Positions 37,292 to 45,492 of a stretch of 64,000 nt of DNA are shown in pieces. Each line of letters begins with the position of its first letter. Within the stretch, counting starts at the first letter, position 1. The stretch is from Mesonia sediminis (lineage in GTDB: Bacteria; Bacteroidota; Bacteroidia; Flavobacteriales; Flavobacteriaceae). The DNA lies in contig NZ_JBHULZ010000041.1 of the NCBI RefSeq assembly GCF_042684705.1, forward strand, positions 372,001 to 436,000. Reading direction: 5' to 3'. The position numbers and the translations under genes were made by a program. The notes beneath the pieces are model-generated. The model saw nothing but the letters and a program-made list of their open reading frames with translations. It ran no database searches and had not been told where the DNA came from.

Positions 37292-37312
37292 GCTTTTTGC
37301 TTTTTGCTTTTT
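37292..37312. repeat. Three tandem copies of GCTTTTT
   Basis: Three exact 7-base repeats, preceded by a partial copy (CCCTTT). Slippage could change the copy number. The position is intergenic. Confidence 0.7.
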
Positions 37313-37427
37313 CAGAATAACACTATTGAATATGAATTTTTAAATGTAATAAAAATGTTAATACTATGCTAATTTTTTTAAAATATTAAATTTTGAACAA
37401 GCGGTCTTTATTGTTTTATAGATTGCT

Positions 37428-37435
37428 TATTTTTG
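37428..37435 (+). promoter_or_regulatory. -7 element for the aminopeptidase gene
   Basis: TATTTTTG, 16 bases before the ATG, implies a leader of about 11 nt. No well-spaced -33 element is seen. Confidence 0.5.
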
Positions 37436-37451
37436 AAAAAATTCAAGTTTT

Positions 37452-38744
37452 ATGAGATATCAAGCTATAAACAACGACTTATTTATTGAAAACAGAAAGA
37501 ACTTTATGGCGCAAATGCGTCCTTCTAGTTTGGCTGTTTTTAACTCCAATGATATTTATCCAACAGGGGCAGATAGCACCATGCCTTTTCAGCAAGATAA
37601 AAACATTTTTTATCTAAGTGGGGTAGATCAAGACCAGAGTATTTTAGTGCTTTTCCCCGATGCACCAAAACCAGAGCATAGAGAAATACTTTTTCTTACC
37701 GAAACCAATGAGCATATCGCCGTTTGGGAGGGGGAGAAATTAGACAAGGAAAAAGCGCTTGAAGCTTCTGGAGTGAAAACCGTTTACTGGTTAAAAGATT
37801 TTAAGAAAGTTTTTCACGAATTAATGGCTCAATGCGATACCATTTACATCAATACCAATGAACATTACCGTGCCAATGTAGAAACCGAAACAAGAGAAGC
37901 GCGTTTCAATAAATGGGTAACAGAAGCCTACCCCGCTCATCAAAGAGCTAAAAGTAACCCCATTTTACAGCGACTGCGTGCGGTGAAACACAGCTTGGAG
38001 TTAGAAGTAATGCAAGCGGCTTGTAAAATTACCGAAAAAGGATTTAAACGTATTTTAGACTTTGTAAAACCTGGTGTATGGGAATATGAAATAGAAGCAG
38101 AATTTATGCACGAATTCTTGCGTAACCGTTCACGCGGCTTTGCCTACACGCCTATTGTGGCTTCGGGTAACAACGCTAATGTTTTGCATTATATAGAAAA
38201 TAAAGCGCAATGCAAGGCGGGTGAACTTATCTTGCTGGATGTTGGTGCAGAGTATGCTAATTACTCTAGCGATATGTCTCGAACTATTCCCGTTTCAGGG
38301 AAATTTACAAAAAGACAAAAAGAGGTGTATAATTCGGTTAATAAAGTGAAAGATTTGGCCACTCAACTATTGGTGCCAGGAGCAGATTGGACCGAGTACC
38401 ATAAAGAAGTAGGTAAGTTGATGACATCAGAACTACTTGACTTGAAATTGTTAGATAAAGCTGATGTGCAAAATGAAAACCCGGAATGGCCAGCGTATAA
38501 AAAATATTTTATGCACGGTACCTCACATAATATCGGTTTAGACACGCACGATTATGGTTTATTGTATGAGCCCTTAAAAGCGAATATGGTGTTTACTGTA
38601 GAACCAGGAATTTATATTCCCGATGAAGGTTTTGGTATTCGATTAGAAGATGATGTGGTTATTCAGGAACAAGGAGAGCCCTTTAATTTAATGGCTGATA
38701 TTCCTATTGAAGCTGATGAAATTGAAGATTTAATGAATAAATAA
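37452..38744 (+). CDS. pepP: Xaa-Pro aminopeptidase (M24B)
   Basis: A 430-residue aminopeptidase P that removes N-terminal residues preceding proline. The N-terminal AMP_N domain (about 5-135, DSTMPFQQDKNIFYLSG) is followed by the pita-bread catalytic domain. The dinuclear metal ligands are visible in LLDVGAEYANYSSDMSRT (two Asp), HGTSHNIGLDTHD (His), VEPGIYIP (Glu) and IRLEDDVV (Glu). Normal length; probably monocistronic between its -7 element and the terminator that follows. Confidence 0.94.
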   Translation: MRYQAINNDLFIENRKNFMAQMRPSSLAVFNSNDIYPTGADSTMPFQQDKNIFYLSGVDQDQSILVLFPDAPKPEHREILFLTETNEHIAVWEGEKLDKEKALEASGVKTVYWLKDFKKVFHELMAQCDTIYINTNEHYRANVETETREARFNKWVTEAYPAHQRAKSNPILQRLRAVKHSLELEVMQAACKITEKGFKRILDFVKPGVWEYEIEAEFMHEFLRNRSRGFAYTPIVASGNNANVLHYIENKAQCKAGELILLDVGAEYANYSSDMSRTIPVSGKFTKRQKEVYNSVNKVKDLATQLLVPGADWTEYHKEVGKLMTSELLDLKLLDKADVQNENPEWPAYKKYFMHGTSHNIGLDTHDYGLLYEPLKANMVFTVEPGIYIPDEGFGIRLEDDVVIQEQGEPFNLMADIPIEADEIEDLMNK

Positions 38745-38774
38745 ATGCAATGCCTTTTCGAGGTTATAATTTTT

Positions 38775-38808
38775 AAAAAAAGGAAGCTCAACGAGCTTCC
38801 TTTTTTTT
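38775..38808. terminator. Bidirectional terminator
   Basis: A 15-bp perfect stem AAAAAAAGGAAGCTC/GAGCTTCCTTTTTTT with an AAC loop, between convergent genes. Confidence 0.93.
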
Positions 38809-38821
38809 GTTCATAAAAGAC

Positions 38822-40372
38822 CTAGTCTTTAATCCGCTTTAGCTTTAAGTCGCCAAAGTCGAAACTAAAATCGGTAATAGGAGCAATATATTGCATACGC
38901 GCTTGTTGGGCAATTGCGTTTTCATCAAGACTAAAAATCACAAAAACATCGGCATCAAAGCTTCTGTTATCCCACTTGGCAACATAAGTGGTAGCGTTAT
39001 AAGGTAATAAATCGCCCACCAGTTGAGAAGATCTAAAAGAAGCTATGCGTAATTTACCTTTATCTTGATAGATTTTAAAGGTTCCCATCCAATTGTCTTT
39101 GTATTCTCCAATTATTTGTTTTGGAGTAATAATTTGTGGATTTTCTTTGGCTAAATCCACTTGATGGTAAACCGCTTGTTTTATACTATCATTTTTGGCT
39201 AGCCAATCTTGGTTTTGCTTATCATAACGTGATAACCAATCTCTATTTTTATACCCTAGGTAACTATCTTTAATCGTATTAGTAATGGTTTTAAAAGCAT
39301 TACCATTCATTTGATTGGTGAGAACCACAATACCAAGGTCTAATTCTGGAATTAGGGTAAATTGAGTTACGGTTCCTAGTAAACCGCCGGTATGTGTTAC
39401 TTCTTTATAGCCAGCAACATCTTTAACAAACCAACCTAAAGCATAGCCAAAAAAATGCGTGTTATAATCGTTTTTTGGGCTTACCGGTAGTGGAGTTTGC
39501 AATTGCCAAAGTTGGTGCAATTGCTTGGCAGGTAACAATTGTATGCCGTTTTTGGTTTGAGCATTATTCATTAAAAATTGAGCCCATGTAAGCATATCGG
39601 GAATATTGCTCATAATTCCTCCTGCGGGATTGGCGGTTTCGCTCCAGTCGTGCGGTATTTGAATCACTTTACCTTCGGTGCGGGTATGCGCCGCTATACT
39701 ATTGCTTTTATCGCTTACTCGATTGTAGGCTGCCTTACTGTTTTTCATGCCTACCGGTTGCATAATACGCTGCTCGATAAATTCCTCCCAACTGAGTCCG
39801 CTTAAACGTTCAATTACTTCACCGGCAACAATATACATATTATTGTTATAAGCAAACTCACTTCTCAAAGAGCTAGTTGGCGTTATATGTTTTAAATTGG
39901 TTACAATTTCTTGGGCGCTAAAGTCATTTCCTTCAGGGAAAAACATCAAATCTCCTGCTCCTAAACCAAGACCGCTATTATGGGTGAGTAAATCTTTAAT
40001 GCGCATATTTTCGGTGGCATAAGCATCTTGTAACCGGAATTCTGGCAGGTGATCACGCACTTTGTCATCCCATTTTACCAAACCATCTTCAACCAGCATG
40101 GCCAGAGCAAAAGCAGTAAAACCTTTTGAGTTAGAGGCAACCCCCACTAATGTTTTCTCGTTCATTGGTAATTTAGATTGTAATGAACGTAAACCGTGAC
40201 CTTTGGCATAAACTACCTTCCCGTCTTTTACAATACCAACAGAAATACCAGGCACTTCAAAAGTTGTTAAGGTGTTTTTAACCAAATCATCAATTTGTTT
40301 TTCGCTAAGTTGTGCCTGGGAAATGGCGGTACAAAGCATGAATAAAAATAAAAGGTACGGACTAATTTTCAT
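38822..40372 (-). CDS. Exported serine hydrolase (class C beta-lactamase fold)
   Basis: A 516-residue protein with a signal peptide (ends ISQAQ, about 21). The catalytic domain has SxxK (SNSK, Ser80-Lys83), a YxN-type motif in AYNNNMYIVAG, and HTGG in place of KTG. That set fits the esterase/penicillin-binding-like S12 family more than true beta-lactamases. A C-terminal DUF3471-type beta domain (about 400-510, IGEYKDNWMGTFKIY) follows. It may cleave D-amino-acid peptides or esters in the periplasm. The start lies only 44 bases from the divergent alpha/beta-hydrolase start. Confidence 0.88.
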   Translation of the reverse strand: MKISPYLLFLFMLCTAISQAQLSEKQIDDLVKNTLTTFEVPGISVGIVKDGKVVYAKGHGLRSLQSKLPMNEKTLVGVASNSKGFTAFALAMLVEDGLVKWDDKVRDHLPEFRLQDAYATENMRIKDLLTHNSGLGLGAGDLMFFPEGNDFSAQEIVTNLKHITPTSSLRSEFAYNNNMYIVAGEVIERLSGLSWEEFIEQRIMQPVGMKNSKAAYNRVSDKSNSIAAHTRTEGKVIQIPHDWSETANPAGGIMSNIPDMLTWAQFLMNNAQTKNGIQLLPAKQLHQLWQLQTPLPVSPKNDYNTHFFGYALGWFVKDVAGYKEVTHTGGLLGTVTQFTLIPELDLGIVVLTNQMNGNAFKTITNTIKDSYLGYKNRDWLSRYDKQNQDWLAKNDSIKQAVYHQVDLAKENPQIITPKQIIGEYKDNWMGTFKIYQDKGKLRIASFRSSQLVGDLLPYNATTYVAKWDNRSFDADVFVIFSLDENAIAQQARMQYIAPITDFSFDFGDLKLKRIKD

Positions 40373-40404
40373 AAGTAGTTAGACTTTTTAAGGAGTGAAC
40401 ATTG

Positions 40405-40412
40405 TATTTTTG
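40405..40412 (+). promoter_or_regulatory. -7 element abutting the alpha/beta hydrolase ATG
   Basis: TATTTTTG ends 4 bases before the ATG at 40417. With the usual 5-7-base distance, transcription would start at or within about one base of the ATG, giving a leaderless mRNA. Confidence 0.5.
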
Positions 40413-40416
40413 CGCT

Positions 40417-41202
40417 ATGCAAAATTTCATCAAATACAAAAATATACAAATTGCCTATACAGACACGGGGCGAGGTGAGGTAATTGTACTTTTACACGGT
40501 TTTTTAGAAAACCTCAGCATGTGGGAGGCTATACTGCCAGAATTGCCTAAAAAAAAGCGCTTTATTTGTGTAGATTTATTGGGGCATGGCAGTTCGCAGC
40601 GCTTGGGTTATATTCATACTATGGAAGAGATGGCACAATCAATTAACCATTTGCTCAATCAACTAAATATAAAACAAGCTACTTTTTTAGGACATTCAAT
40701 GGGAGGTTATGTTACACTGGCTTTCGCGGAATTATTTCCGTTTAGGATAAAAAAAATGTTGCTTTTAAATTCAACACCGCTAGCCGATTCCTCCGAACGT
40801 GTTGTCAATAGAAATCGAGCCATTCGCCTGGTAAAGCAAAACAAGAATGCTTTTGTGCGGATGGCAATCACTAATCTATTCGGAAAAGAAGGTGGAGAGC
40901 AATCACAAGAACACATCAACACGCTCGTTGAACAGGCGCAGCAAATGCCAGCAGAAAACATTGTAGCGGCCATAGAAGGTCTGAAATCTAGAAAGGATAG
41001 AACCCATATTTTGAACAATTTTACTGGAGAGAAAATATTCTTGGCAGGTGAAGAAGATGAAATTGTTCCTTTAGAAAGCTTACGGCAACTCGCCAAAGCA
41101 ACCCAAACTCAACTTATAACCTTTAAAGGCGGACATATGACACATTTAGAAGCTAAAGAAGAATTGTTGGGGTTTTTTAAAAATTCGATTAAAATCAAAT
41201 AA
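40417..41202 (+). CDS. Alpha/beta hydrolase
   Basis: A 261-residue cytoplasmic hydrolase counted from ATG 40417. An earlier TTG in the frame lies inside the promoter and is rejected. Motifs: oxyanion HGFLEN, nucleophile elbow GHSMGG with Ser94, and the catalytic His in GGHMTHLE (His240), with the acid probably in GEEDEIV. The fold suits an esterase, lipase or haloperoxidase-like enzyme; the substrate is unknown. It is transcribed away from the exported serine hydrolase. Confidence 0.88.
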   Translation: MQNFIKYKNIQIAYTDTGRGEVIVLLHGFLENLSMWEAILPELPKKKRFICVDLLGHGSSQRLGYIHTMEEMAQSINHLLNQLNIKQATFLGHSMGGYVTLAFAELFPFRIKKMLLLNSTPLADSSERVVNRNRAIRLVKQNKNAFVRMAITNLFGKEGGEQSQEHINTLVEQAQQMPAENIVAAIEGLKSRKDRTHILNNFTGEKIFLAGEEDEIVPLESLRQLAKATQTQLITFKGGHMTHLEAKEELLGFFKNSIKIK

Positions 41203-41243
41203 ATTAGATTAATTTTTTCTTCTTAAAACTTTGTTAAGTTGTG

Positions 41244-41259
41244 TTTTTTTTTTTTTTTT
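41244..41259. repeat. Homopolymer of 16 Ts
   Basis: An uninterrupted T16 run in the 200-base space between the hydrolase and aspartate kinase genes, followed by GC-rich GCCGCCG. It is not inside a gene. Confidence 0.9.
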
Positions 41260-41327
41260 GCCGCCGTGTTTGGCCAGGGAATCTAATGATTTATATAATT
41301 CCAATTTTTTAAAATAAGAATTAATTA

Positions 41328-41357
41328 AAAAAACCAGCTCCTAAAAGCTGGTTTTTT
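41328..41357. terminator. Bidirectional terminator
   Basis: A 12-bp stem AAAAAACCAGCT/AGCTGGTTTTTT with a CCTAAA loop, between convergent genes. Confidence 0.9.
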
Positions 41358-41402
41358 CGGTTTAACAAAATAAATACTTAGGGTAACCGAATATGAATTT
41401 TG

Positions 41403-42749
41403 TTATTCAACCAATTCAGGCAGTTCTTTTTTTGGGGTGCGAAACACATAGTGGTTAAGTTTATTTAAAACTGCCTTTTTGGCTGAAGTATTTACCAATA
41501 AAGATATATTGTTGTTGCTGCCACCGTATGCAATCATACGTAAATTTACATCTTGCATTATTTGAAAAAGTCTTGAGGTATCTGGATGATTAACAATAGA
41601 ATTACCAACTAAGCAAATAATACTCATTTCTTGTTCTATTTGAACGCGAGAAAACACCGATAACTCATGGGTTATTGGTTCTAAATAAGTGTCGTTGTCT
41701 ATGGTTAACGAGATGGCAATTTCAGAAGTAGTTATCATATCTATGGATGTTTGATAACGTTCAAAAATGTCAAAAACCTTTTTTAAAAATCCGTGAGCCA
41801 GCAGCATGCGTTCAGATTTTATTTTTATAACGGTAATGCCATCTTTGGCAGCAATGGCCTTGATCCCGGTCTTACAGGTTTTTTGTGTGATTAAGCTCCC
41901 TTTCGCTTCTGGTTGCATGGTGTTTTTTAAACGTACAGGTATGCCTAGGTTTTTAACAGGCAATACCGTTGCCGGATGCAGGATTTTTGCGCCAAAATAA
42001 GCCAGCTCAGCCGCCTCATCAAAAGATAATTCTGCTAGTGGTTTGGTGGGCGTTACATACCTAGGATCATTATTGTGAAAGCCGTCAATATCACTCCAAA
42101 TTTGAACCTCTTCTGCTTCTAAACAAGCACCAATAATCGTGGCGGTATAATCGCTCCCGCCACGACCTAAATTGGCAATTTCACCCTTGGCATCTAAACA
42201 AATAAAACCTTGGGTAATCCATATAGGATTATTGGGGTAACCTATACAATGTTGTTTAAGCTGTTGCTTGATATAAAAATAATCGGGTTCACCGTCTTTA
42301 TCGGTGCGCATAAAATCTAGAGCAGGTAAGTATATATGCTCAATTTGTTGTGATTTAAAATACAAACTTATTAATCGACTAGAAAACAATTCTCCTTGAG
42401 CAATAATCTCATTTTTTAAGCTTTCGCTGAAGGGCTTTTGGAAACATCCTGCCAACCAGGCAGCTAGTAAATCAACATATTCTAGGGCTACCTGAAGTTG
42501 CTCAGGATGCTTTTCCAATAGATCACAACTAAATTTTCTAAAGTGATGCGTAATTTGTTCGATTAACTCATTAGTGGCTTTAAAATTTTCCTGCGCCAAG
42601 CAATCGGCAAACAGTGTCAACTGGTTGGTGCTGCCGCTCAATGCCGAAAAGACCATAAATTTTGATCCTGGCCTTTGAGCTATATGGGCAATTTGTGCAA
42701 TGTTATTTGCACAGCTTACAGAGGTACCACCGAATTTTAAAACTTTCAT
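41403..42749 (-). CDS. lysC: Aspartate kinase (monofunctional)
   Basis: A 448-residue kinase that makes aspartyl phosphate, the first step to lysine, threonine, methionine and diaminopimelate. The kinase domain opens KVLKFGGTSV and has GRGGSDYTATIIG and WSDIDGFHNNDPR. Two ACT domains follow (about 305-445; IKIKSERMLLAHGFL and IICLVGNSIVNHPDTS), which bind amino-acid effectors. It is divergent from an ACT-like protein gene, with a palindrome holding its -7 element between them. Confidence 0.93.
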   Translation of the reverse strand: MKVLKFGGTSVSCANNIAQIAHIAQRPGSKFMVFSALSGSTNQLTLFADCLAQENFKATNELIEQITHHFRKFSCDLLEKHPEQLQVALEYVDLLAAWLAGCFQKPFSESLKNEIIAQGELFSSRLISLYFKSQQIEHIYLPALDFMRTDKDGEPDYFYIKQQLKQHCIGYPNNPIWITQGFICLDAKGEIANLGRGGSDYTATIIGACLEAEEVQIWSDIDGFHNNDPRYVTPTKPLAELSFDEAAELAYFGAKILHPATVLPVKNLGIPVRLKNTMQPEAKGSLITQKTCKTGIKAIAAKDGITVIKIKSERMLLAHGFLKKVFDIFERYQTSIDMITTSEIAISLTIDNDTYLEPITHELSVFSRVQIEQEMSIICLVGNSIVNHPDTSRLFQIMQDVNLRMIAYGGSNNNISLLVNTSAKKAVLNKLNHYVFRTPKKELPELVE

Positions 42750-42765
42750 ATTGGTTTAATCTGAG

Positions 42766-42789
42766 TTCAAATGTATAAGTACATTTGAA
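42766..42789. promoter_or_regulatory. Perfect dyad containing divergent -7 elements (lysC and ACT-like gene)
   Basis: TTCAAATGTA-TAAG-TACATTTGAA: 10-base arms. Each arm contains TACATTTG, a full TAnnTTTG match, one read toward lysC (42775-42768) and one toward the ACT-like gene (42780-42787). It may be an operator covering both promoters. Confidence 0.55.
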
Positions 42790-42850
42790 TCATTCCATTT
42801 TTTTATAAAAAATTGACTAATTTTACACAGTTTGTTAAATATATAACATT

Positions 42851-43513
42851 ATGAAGACCGTAGCACAGGCTGTTGGAGAAGTGGTGAAAGGGCAACACTT
42901 TTTAGAAGAAGCTTTAGCTCGAGGTATTGTAAATTATAGTGCTTTGGCAAGTGATTTACAGCCTAAAATTAGCGATTTGCTTAGAAAACCTGTAAAGACC
43001 GGAGCTATTATGATGGCGTTGCGTAGATATCCTATCCCACCGCATATTCATCAATCTGGGCAAATAAAAAATAGCCTACGGCTTTTGGGGGATATAACCT
43101 TAAAATCAGATATTGTGGCTTATACATTTGAGAATTCTGCCACTTTAATTCCATCTCAAGTAAAGTTACTCGATAAAATAAACCATCGAGAGCAACTTTT
43201 TTATGCGTTTACCCGAGGTATAACTGAGAGTAATTTAATGATTTCTGGTGCACAGAAAGATTTAGTGAGTAGTTATTTTAAACGAGAAAGGCAAATGCAT
43301 TTTCGGGCAAAATTATCCGCTATAAGCGTAAAACTACCACAAGATAATTATAAGATTACCGGATTGTACTATCAAATTTTTAAGGATTTAGCCTGGAACG
43401 GTATTGCGGTTTATGATGTGGTATCAACCACCAATGAATTTATAGCCTTGGTAGATGATGCGCTGGTTGAAAAAGCTTTCACTGTTATAAAACGTCTAAA
43501 ATCAAACCATTAA
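42851..43513 (+). CDS. ACT-domain-like protein with helical N-terminus
   Basis: A 220-residue soluble protein. Residues 1-65 look like a winged-helix or helical DNA-binding unit (FLEEALARGIVNYSALASDL, RKPVKTGAIMMALRRY). Residues about 150-218 fit an ACT fold (KITGLYYQIFKDLAWNGIAVYDVV, split here only for its position, and a closing VEKAFTVIKRL). The middle may be another ACT-like repeat. Its divergent position next to aspartate kinase, itself an ACT enzyme, suggests an amino-acid-sensing regulator of that gene or enzyme. No direct proof is in the sequence. A two-helix membrane protein gene follows after 14 bases. Confidence 0.7.
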   Translation: MKTVAQAVGEVVKGQHFLEEALARGIVNYSALASDLQPKISDLLRKPVKTGAIMMALRRYPIPPHIHQSGQIKNSLRLLGDITLKSDIVAYTFENSATLIPSQVKLLDKINHREQLFYAFTRGITESNLMISGAQKDLVSSYFKRERQMHFRAKLSAISVKLPQDNYKITGLYYQIFKDLAWNGIAVYDVVSTTNEFIALVDDALVEKAFTVIKRLKSNH

Positions 43514-43527
43514 ATAATTTATATTAA

Positions 43528-43716
43528 ATGAAGAAAAGGTTACTCGCTATTCTAGTCCCTGTTGTGTTTTTAAATGCAATTGTTTTATGGCAATTGTTGA
43601 ATCAAATAATAAATTATGAAGATCAGCTTTGGAGGTTATTAGCACTTTTGGGAGGTTTTTTGTTAATAACTCCGTTCTCCATGTGGATTATATTAAAGTT
43701 GATGAAATCAAAATAA
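43528..43716 (+). CDS. Small two-helix membrane protein
   Basis: A 62-residue protein, nearly all membrane: helices at about 5-27 and 34-57, with a basic N-terminus and C-terminus (KKR, KLMKSK). No family is recognised. It lies 14 bases after the ACT-like gene and just before a strong terminator. Confidence 0.6.
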   Translation: MKKRLLAILVPVVFLNAIVLWQLLNQIINYEDQLWRLLALLGGFLLITPFSMWIILKLMKSK

Positions 43717-43758
43717 ATCCATTAAAAATCCCGCTTATTGGCGGGATTTTTAATGGAT
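43717..43758. terminator. Bidirectional terminator with 18-bp stem
   Basis: A perfect 18-bp stem (43717-43734 with 43741-43758) around TTATTG. It abuts the preceding stop codon. Confidence 0.93.
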
Positions 43759-43771
43759 AAATGCTTACGTT

Positions 43772-44845
43772 TTATTCTTTATCATTTGCATCTTCAAAAG
43801 AATTCCATCCTCTTGCTTTAATAGGTATTTTTTGGTTCGCACGAGTTATTAAGTGCATACCTTCTTTTTCTTCGGTCATATGGCCAATGACGGTTAAATT
43901 TGGGTTGCCCTTAATCTTATCGTAATCGTTTTGATCTATGGTAAACAATAATTCATAATCTTCGCCACCACTCAAAGCAATGGTTGTACTGTCTATATTA
44001 AATTCTTCGCATACCGAGATAACAGCTGGGTCTAACGGAATTTTTTCTTCAAACAAATTTGCTCCAACCTTAGCATTTCTGCATAAATGTATTATTTCAG
44101 AAGAAAGACCATCGCTAATATCTATCATACTGGTAGGTTTTACTTTGAGCGCCTCTAGAAGTTGAGGAATGTCTTTTCTAGCTTCAGGCTTTAATTGGCG
44201 TTCAACAAGATAGGCATAAGGTTCTAAATCGGGTTGCGCGTTAGGGTTTACTTTAAACACCTCATTTTCTCGTTCTAAGACTTTAAGTCCCATAAATGCA
44301 GCGCCAAGATCACCCGTTACTACCAATAGGTCATTCGGTTTTGCTCCACTTCTATAGGTAACTTTATCGGTTTGCACTTGTCCAATCGCGGTAATGCTAA
44401 TTACAAGACCACTTCGTGATGAGGTAGTGTCGCCGCCTATCAAATCAACTTTATAAGTGTCGCAAGCTAAAGTAATACCAGCATATAATTCTTCAAGCGC
44501 CTCTACAGGAAAACGGTTGGATACCGCTATAGAAACGGTAATTTGTGAGGCTTGAGCGTTCATGGCATACACATCAGATAAATTTACCATCACGGCTTTG
44601 TAGCCTAAGTGTTTCAATGGGGTGTAGGCCAAATCAAAATGAACCCCTTCAATCAGCATATCGGTGGTGATAACACTTTGCTCTTTTTCGTGATTAATCA
44701 CTGCTGCATCATCGCCAATGCCTTTATGGGTGGTTGGCTGGTGGGTTTTTACAAAGCGAGTAAGGTGATCTATAAGTCCAAATTCGCCTAATTCAGATAA
44801 GCTGGTTTTGGGTAAATTGTCTTCAAACATAAGTGAATTTTCCAA
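43772..44845 (-). CDS. thiL: Thiamine-monophosphate kinase
   Basis: A 357-residue PurM-like kinase that turns thiamine phosphate into thiamine diphosphate. Motifs: GIGDDAAVI (metal and ATP binding), TTDMLIEGVHFDL, NLSDVYAMNA, LIGGDTTSS and MIDISDGLSSEI. The possible starts are Met1 (44845) or Met6 (44830); a -7 element at 44866-44859 leaves about 7 or 22 nt of leader respectively, which slightly favours Met6. Monocistronic. Confidence 0.95.
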   Translation of the reverse strand: MENSLMFEDNLPKTSLSELGEFGLIDHLTRFVKTHQPTTHKGIGDDAAVINHEKEQSVITTDMLIEGVHFDLAYTPLKHLGYKAVMVNLSDVYAMNAQASQITVSIAVSNRFPVEALEELYAGITLACDTYKVDLIGGDTTSSRSGLVISITAIGQVQTDKVTYRSGAKPNDLLVVTGDLGAAFMGLKVLERENEVFKVNPNAQPDLEPYAYLVERQLKPEARKDIPQLLEALKVKPTSMIDISDGLSSEIIHLCRNAKVGANLFEEKIPLDPAVISVCEEFNIDSTTIALSGGEDYELLFTIDQNDYDKIKGNPNLTVIGHMTEEKEGMHLITRANQKIPIKARGWNSFEDANDKE

Positions 44846-44858
44846 TATTTATAAAATG

Positions 44859-44866
44859 CAAAATTA
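44859..44866 (-). promoter_or_regulatory. -7 element for thiL
   Basis: TAATTTTG on the minus strand, 13 bases before the first possible ATG. No clear -33 element. Confidence 0.45.
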
Positions 44867-44916
44867 GTAGAATAATGACTAACAGGAGGCATATTAGTAA
44901 AAATTTATCGCTTCCG

Positions 44917-44936
44917 CGGAAGCGATTCTAGATTTA
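44917..44936. repeat. GC-rich 20-base palindrome
   Basis: ATCGCTTCCGCGGAAGCGAT is perfectly self-complementary and stands out in AT-rich spacer DNA. It has no T-tail, so it is not an ordinary terminator. Confidence 0.85.
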
Positions 44937-45126
44937 AAATTTAAAAAGGATGCCTGGCACTTGCTGTTCAATCCTATGCTGCTTTTTGCTATTTGTAAAC
45001 TATTTATTTTTAGGTGTTTATGGTAGATATAATATAAAATAGAAAGGGATTATGCCTTATAATTTAAACCTATGCCTAAATAAATAAAATAACTGAAGTC
45101 GCTATGGGATTAAGCAGGCTATATTG

Positions 45127-45134
45127 TATCTTTG
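45127..45134 (+). promoter_or_regulatory. -7 element for the HesB-type gene
   Basis: TATCTTTG, 28 bases before ATG 45163. It lies inside the extended open frame and therefore supports the later start. Confidence 0.55.
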
Positions 45135-45162
45135 TGGGCAATATAGTTTAAATAAAATTGAG

Positions 45163-45492
45163 ATGATAAAAGTAAGTGAACAAGCTAGGCAAAAACTTTC
45201 TGGATTAATGGCAGAAGAAGGTTTTGATGCCCAACAAGATTTTGTGCGCGTAGGAGTAAAAAGCGGCGGGTGTTCTGGTCTTTCTTACGACTTAAAATTT
45301 GATAAAACTAAGCAAGACGAGGATAAGATTTTTGAAGATAATGGCGTAAAGCTAATCGTAGATAAAAAAAGTTTTTTGTACTTGTTGGGTACCACCTTAG
45401 AGTATAGTGGTGGGCTTAACGGCAGAGGATTTGTTTTTAATAATCCCAACGCGCAACGCACCTGTGGTTGCGGAGAGTCTTTTTCGCTTTAA
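45163..45492 (+). CDS. A-type iron-sulfur carrier (HesB/IscA/SufA family)
   Basis: A 109-residue carrier from ATG 45163 (MIKVSEQARQKL). The three conserved cluster cysteines are present: Cys37 in SGGCSGLSY, and Cys101 and Cys103 in TCGCGESF. It receives Fe-S clusters from the SufBCD scaffold and hands them to targets. The open frame begins 13 codons earlier at a TTG, but that part contains the promoter. sufB begins 229 bases downstream, so it may be a separate transcript of the same SUF locus. Confidence 0.94.
   Translation: MIKVSEQARQKLSGLMAEEGFDAQQDFVRVGVKSGGCSGLSYDLKFDKTKQDEDKIFEDNGVKLIVDKKSFLYLLGTTLEYSGGLNGRGFVFNNPNAQRTCGCGESFSL

Larger units (their letters stand above)
37148..37451. other. 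304-base gene-free gap
   Basis: AT-rich divergent spacer between the unknown lipoprotein and the aminopeptidase. It holds three tandem GCTTTTT copies (37292-37312) and the aminopeptidase -7 element near its right end. A partial dyad CCACCTTAAGTGTGG lies at about 37220-37234. No ORF or RNA gene is apparent. Confidence 0.6.
44846..45162. other. 317-base gene-free gap
   Basis: Divergent spacer between thiL and the HesB-type gene. It holds the thiL -7 element, a GC-rich 20-base palindrome (44917-44936) and the -7 element of the HesB-type gene (45127-45134). No ORF or RNA gene is apparent in the rest. Confidence 0.6.

Noticed and set aside
38822..40372. Serine hydrolase as a true beta-lactamase
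   Set aside because: HTGG replaces the KTG motif and a C-terminal DUF3471-type domain is present, which fits an S12 esterase/peptidase-like enzyme better.
40707..41096. 129-residue open frame opposite the alpha/beta hydrolase
   Set aside because: It is a shadow of a real gene with all hydrolase motifs; composition and context do not support coding.
45124..45162. Upstream extension of the HesB-type gene
   Set aside because: It contains the -7 element TATCTTTG; family members start at the later Met (45163).
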